DNA from: a bacterium
GTDB lineage: Bacteria > Bacillota > Negativicutes > Acidaminococcales > Acidaminococcaceae
Assembly (NCBI GenBank): GCA_004562175.1
Contig: SFRS01000044.1
Span: 1-6,631 of the forward strand
Length of the DNA: 6,631 nucleotides
Direction: 5' to 3'
Made by a program: the position numbers and the translations under genes. Numbering within the stretch: position 1 is the stretch's first letter; each line of letters starts with the position of its first letter. Positions 4,659-6,631 of the stretch are shown here, piece after piece. Under the pieces are notes generated by a model. That model was not told the DNA's origin and searched no databases. It saw only the letters and a program-made list of their open reading frames with translations.

Positions 4659-6074
4659 ATGTATAACGTAAAGTCTATGAAGGCTGAAGAGTTTATTGAC
4701 CACGGTGAAATTATGGACACCTTGGCCTACGCAGAAGCCAACAAAAACAATGCAGAATTATTGGATGCCATCATGGCTAAGGCAGAGCTGCGCAAGGGTC
4801 TGAGCCATAGGGAAGCCTCTGTGCTTTTGGCTTGTGAGGACAAGGAGCGCCAAGAAAAGCTGTTTCGCCTAGCGGAGCAAATCAAAAAGGATTTTTATGG
4901 CAATCGTATTGTGCTCTTTGCTCCCTTATATCTATCCAATTATTGCATCAACCATTGTGTTTACTGTCCTTATCACGCCACCAATAAGCACATCGGTCGC
5001 AAAAAGCTGACCCAAGAAGAGGTGCGCCGAGAGGTTATTGCTCTGCAGGATATGGGTCACAAGCGTTTAGCCTTGGAGGCAGGCGAGGACCCCATCAATA
5101 ATCCTATTGAGTATATTTTGGATTGCATAAAAACTATCTATAGCATTAAGCACAAAAATGGTGCTATTCGCAGAGTGAATGTAAATATTGCTGCCACTAC
5201 AGTGGAAAATTATCGCAAGCTGAAGGAAGCAGGCATTGGCACTTATATTCTGTTCCAAGAGACCTATCACAAGGAGAGCTATGAGCAGCTGCATCCGAAA
5301 GGACCCAAGCACAATTATGCTTACCACACAGAGGCCATGGATAGAGCCATGGAGGGCGGCATTGACGATGTGGGCTTGGGCGTGCTCTTTGGCTTAGAGC
5401 GTTATAAATATGAGCTGGCCGGACTTTTAATGCATGCGGAGCATTTAGAAGCAGTGCACGGCGTTGGCCCTCATACCATTAGTGTTCCGCGCATCAAGCG
5501 TGCTGATGATATCGACCCGAGCGTTTTTGACAATGGCATTGATGATGATATTTTTGCTAAGATTATTGCTATTATTCGTATTGCTGTTCCCTATACCGGT
5601 ATGATTATCAGCACCCGCGAAAGCCAAAAGGTACGTGAAAGAGCTCTCCATCTGGGTATTTCACAGATTAGTGGCGCTTCCCGCACTTCCGTTGGTGGTT
5701 ATACGGAAGAAGAACGTCCTGAAGATACCCAACAATTTGATGTATCCGATCAACGTACCTTGGATGAAGTTATTAAATGGCTCATGGAGCTGGGCTTCTT
5801 GCCCTCCTTCTGCACCGCTTGCTATCGCGAGGGCAGAACCGGCGATAGGTTTATGGAGCTGTGTAAATCGAAGCAGATTCAAAACTGTTGCCATCCCAAT
5901 GCTTTGATGACCTTGAAGGAATATTTGGTGGACTATGCTTCTGCACCCACCCGCGCTCTTGGAGAAGAATTGATTCAAAAGGAGCTTTTAAACATCACAA
6001 AGGCAAAGGTACGCGAGGTGTGCAAACAGCATTTGAGCCACATCGAGCAGGGAGAACGGGACTTCCGCTTCTGA
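4659..6074 (+). CDS. hydG: [FeFe]-hydrogenase maturase HydG (radical SAM tyrosine lyase)
   Basis: The 471-residue cytosolic protein has the usual HydG length. HydG uses S-adenosylmethionine to cleave tyrosine into p-cresol and a fragment that yields CO and cyanide, assembling the Fe(CO)2(CN) unit used for the hydrogenase H-cluster. The radical SAM motif is C96-x3-C100-x2-C103 (CINHCVYC), followed by the HydG-typical LALEAGEDP (137-145). Other family blocks are ILFQETYH (197-204), DVGLGVLFGLERYK (237-250), GPHTISVPR (270-278) and ISGASRTSVGGY (337-348). The C-terminal cluster motif is exact: C385-x2-C388-x22-C411, within CTACYREGRTGDRFM and NCCHPNALMTLKEYL. These features separate HydG from ThiH, which lacks that C-terminal site. 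All catalytic cysteines are present, so the enzyme should be functional. AAGGAGG (4645-4651), seven bases before ATG, is a strong ribosome site. No hydE, hydF or hydrogenase structural gene flanks it. Confidence 0.97.
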   Translation: MYNVKSMKAEEFIDHGEIMDTLAYAEANKNNAELLDAIMAKAELRKGLSHREASVLLACEDKERQEKLFRLAEQIKKDFYGNRIVLFAPLYLSNYCINHCVYCPYHATNKHIGRKKLTQEEVRREVIALQDMGHKRLALEAGEDPINNPIEYILDCIKTIYSIKHKNGAIRRVNVNIAATTVENYRKLKEAGIGTYILFQETYHKESYEQLHPKGPKHNYAYHTEAMDRAMEGGIDDVGLGVLFGLERYKYELAGLLMHAEHLEAVHGVGPHTISVPRIKRADDIDPSVFDNGIDDDIFAKIIAIIRIAVPYTGMIISTRESQKVRERALHLGISQISGASRTSVGGYTEEERPEDTQQFDVSDQRTLDEVIKWLMELGFLPSFCTACYREGRTGDRFMELCKSKQIQNCCHPNALMTLKEYLVDYASAPTRALGEELIQKELLNITKAKVREVCKQHLSHIEQGERDFRF

Positions 6075-6184
6075 TGCGCAATCCAAGCGGACTACACCAC
6101 TCCCGATAAATTTATTGCATACTCCTCTAAAACAATATGTAAAAAGCTCTCCTTTATGGTGTCGCACAATGTGGCTCTTCATGC

Positions 6185-6203
6185 ACCTTGTTTCAAGGTT
6201 ATT
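6185..6203 (+). terminator. Weak hairpin, possible hydG terminator
   Basis: ACCTTG (6185-6190) and CAAGGT (6194-6199) form a 6-bp stem with a TTT loop, followed by TATT. The stem is short and the U-tract poor, and it lies about 110 bases after the hydG stop. No better terminator is visible after hydG. Confidence 0.3.
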
Positions 6204-6234
6204 ACAAGCAATGCAAAACCTTTATGCTAATATA

Positions 6235-6250
6235 TGATTTTTTATAATCA
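6235..6250. promoter_or_regulatory. 16-bp dyad TGATT-N6-AATCA
   Basis: Arms TGATT (6235-6239) and AATCA (6246-6250) have the length and spacing of Crp/Fnr-superfamily sites, though the sequence differs from the CRP (TGTGA) and FNR (TTGAT-N4) consensus. The arms are AT-rich, so chance is a serious alternative. Confidence 0.25.
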
Positions 6251-6331
6251 ATAAGTATAAGTAACTTTAAGTCCCGCTCGGATTAACGCAAGCGCAAAAA
6301 CAGTAAGTTAAACTTTTTCTTTTTTAAATAT

Positions 6332-6361
6332 ATGGCAAATTCCCCGACAATGTGCTACAAT
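6332..6361 (+). promoter_or_regulatory. Candidate promoter of the PAS-domain gene
   Basis: ATGGCA (6332-6337) stands 18 bases before TACAAT (6356-6361), which is preceded by TG-C as an extended -10. Transcription should begin near 6368, about 54 bases before the start codon. A sigma-54 reading of the TGGCA was considered and fails on spacing. Confidence 0.5.
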
Positions 6362-6381
6362 TAAAATGGTAAGATAGAAAA

Positions 6382-6400
6382 ATAAGCAGGCTTATCTGCT
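6382..6400 (+). repeat. Overlapping inverted repeats in the leader of the PAS gene
   Basis: Two mutually exclusive dyads share bases: ATAAGC-AG-GCTTAT (6382-6395), and AGCAG-GCTTAT-CTGCT (6385-6400), which gives a 5-bp stem with a 6-base loop. They end 11 bases before the GGGGA ribosome site. This could be an operator at the start of transcription or a small leader hairpin. Confidence 0.35.
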
Positions 6401-6421
6401 GCAGGAATTGTGGGGATAGAA

Positions 6422-6631
6422 ATGAGCGATGCGCTGTTCGGTTCTTTAATCATTGACTCCGAGCTGAATATTGTGGGCTTTAATAAGGATATGGAAACAC
6501 TTTTCCCAAAAATCAACACAGGCGAAAAGTGTTATAAAGTATTGTCCGAAAACGGCAAACCCTGCTCCTGCTGCCCCATTGCTGCAAGAGACGTGCATCA
6601 CTGCGCCACAATTGACAGATGCTCTTTTTCT
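6422..6631 (+). CDS. Cysteine-rich PAS-domain protein, N-terminal part (runs off the window)
   Basis: Seventy residues are visible from ATG 6422, with GGGGA five bases upstream (6412-6416). An in-frame GTG at 6410 is possible but has no well-placed ribosome site. The opening FGSLIIDSELNIVGFNKDMETLFP is the first beta hairpin and helix of a PAS domain. GEKCYKVL followed by PCSCCPI (C37, C48, C50, C51) matches the C-Y-x-V-L ... P-C-x-x-C-P pattern found in many PAS domains of bacterial sensors. Two more cysteines follow (C61, C67). PAS domains bind ligands, flavin, heme or partners; these cysteines could bind metal or a cluster or act as a thiol switch, which is inference. The output domain (histidine kinase, GGDEF, sigma-54 activator or other) is outside the window. 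It lies downstream of hydG in the same direction but appears to have its own promoter. Confidence 0.7.
   Translation, partial: MSDALFGSLIIDSELNIVGFNKDMETLFPKINTGEKCYKVLSENGKPCSCCPIAARDVHHCATIDRCSFS

Larger units (their letters stand above)
6075..6421. other. 347-base non-coding gap between hydG and the PAS gene
   Basis: No supported gene lies here on either strand; the short reading frames lack ribosome sites. It holds a weak hairpin after hydG (6185-6203), a TTTATGCT octamer (6221-6228), a TGATT-N6-AATCA dyad (6235-6250), a T-rich tract (6314-6325), a candidate promoter (6332-6361) and a leader inverted repeat (6382-6400). Confidence 0.6.

Noticed and set aside
6074..6109. Tiny frame beginning at an ATG that overlaps the hydG stop (TGATG)
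   Set aside because: It encodes only 11 residues without an independent ribosome site, so translation coupling alone is too weak a reason to call a gene.
5988..6182. 64-codon minus-strand frame at the end of hydG
   Set aside because: About half of it is antisense to hydG, its only Shine-Dalgarno-like bases are too close to the ATG, and the product has no recognisable features.
6259..6314. Two AAGT/ACTT mini-palindromes (6259-6267 and 6305-6315)
   Set aside because: Arms of four to five bases in AT-rich DNA are expected by chance and their spacers differ.
6332..6356. Possible sigma-54 promoter (TGGCA ... GC)
   Set aside because: The GG and GC elements are about 19 bases apart instead of 10, so a sigma-70 extended -10 reading fits better.

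Overview
The window looks like a chromosomal stretch of an anaerobic, fermentative Firmicute. Three things point that way: a complete [FeFe]-hydrogenase maturase HydG, strong AGGAGG-type ribosome binding sites, and moderate GC with AT-rich spacers. A member of the Negativicutes is plausible, but that is a guess from overall flavour and not something the sequence proves. There are no RNA genes, CRISPR arrays, insertion sequences or phage genes.

Layout. (1) Positions 1-839 hold the 3' end of a probable AAA-type ATPase with a PD-(D/E)xK-like C-terminal module, followed two bases later by a divergent RpiB/LacA/LacB-family sugar-phosphate isomerase; the two are probably co-transcribed. A hairpin at 854-897 ends this unit and also the unit converging from the right. 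(2) Positions 904-3634 hold two divergently transcribed membrane transporters: a fosmidomycin-resistance-like (Fsr-type) MFS protein on the minus strand and an NhaC-family Na+/H+ antiporter on the plus strand. The 262-base spacer has a good sigma-70-like promoter on each strand and several dyads. A second hairpin at 3660-3706, whose arms nearly copy the first one, ends the antiporter gene. (3) Positions 3903-4469 hold a single-gene unit for a 6-pyruvoyl/6-carboxytetrahydropterin synthase-like protein. It lacks the usual catalytic cysteine and carries a C-terminal four-cysteine zinc ribbon. It has its own promoter, a structured leader and a terminator. (4) Positions 4659-6074 hold hydG alone, with no hydE or hydF beside it, behind an extended -10 promoter overlapped by an 8-bp inverted repeat. 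(5) After a 347-base gap, a cysteine-rich PAS-domain protein starts at 6422 and runs off the window.

How the genes relate. Apart from the ATPase/isomerase pair, every gene appears to be its own transcription unit. The transporter pair shares a control region. HydG makes the CO/CN-bearing iron synthon of the hydrogenase H-cluster and must work with proteins encoded elsewhere. The PAS protein downstream looks like a redox- or ligand-sensing regulator, but any link to hydG is inference from position and a shared promoter-region octamer.

No convincing wholly new system is visible. The points most worth following are the unusual pterin-synthase homologue, the isomerase that lacks family histidines, the near-duplicate terminators bracketing the transporters, and the inverted repeats in the hydG and transporter promoter regions.
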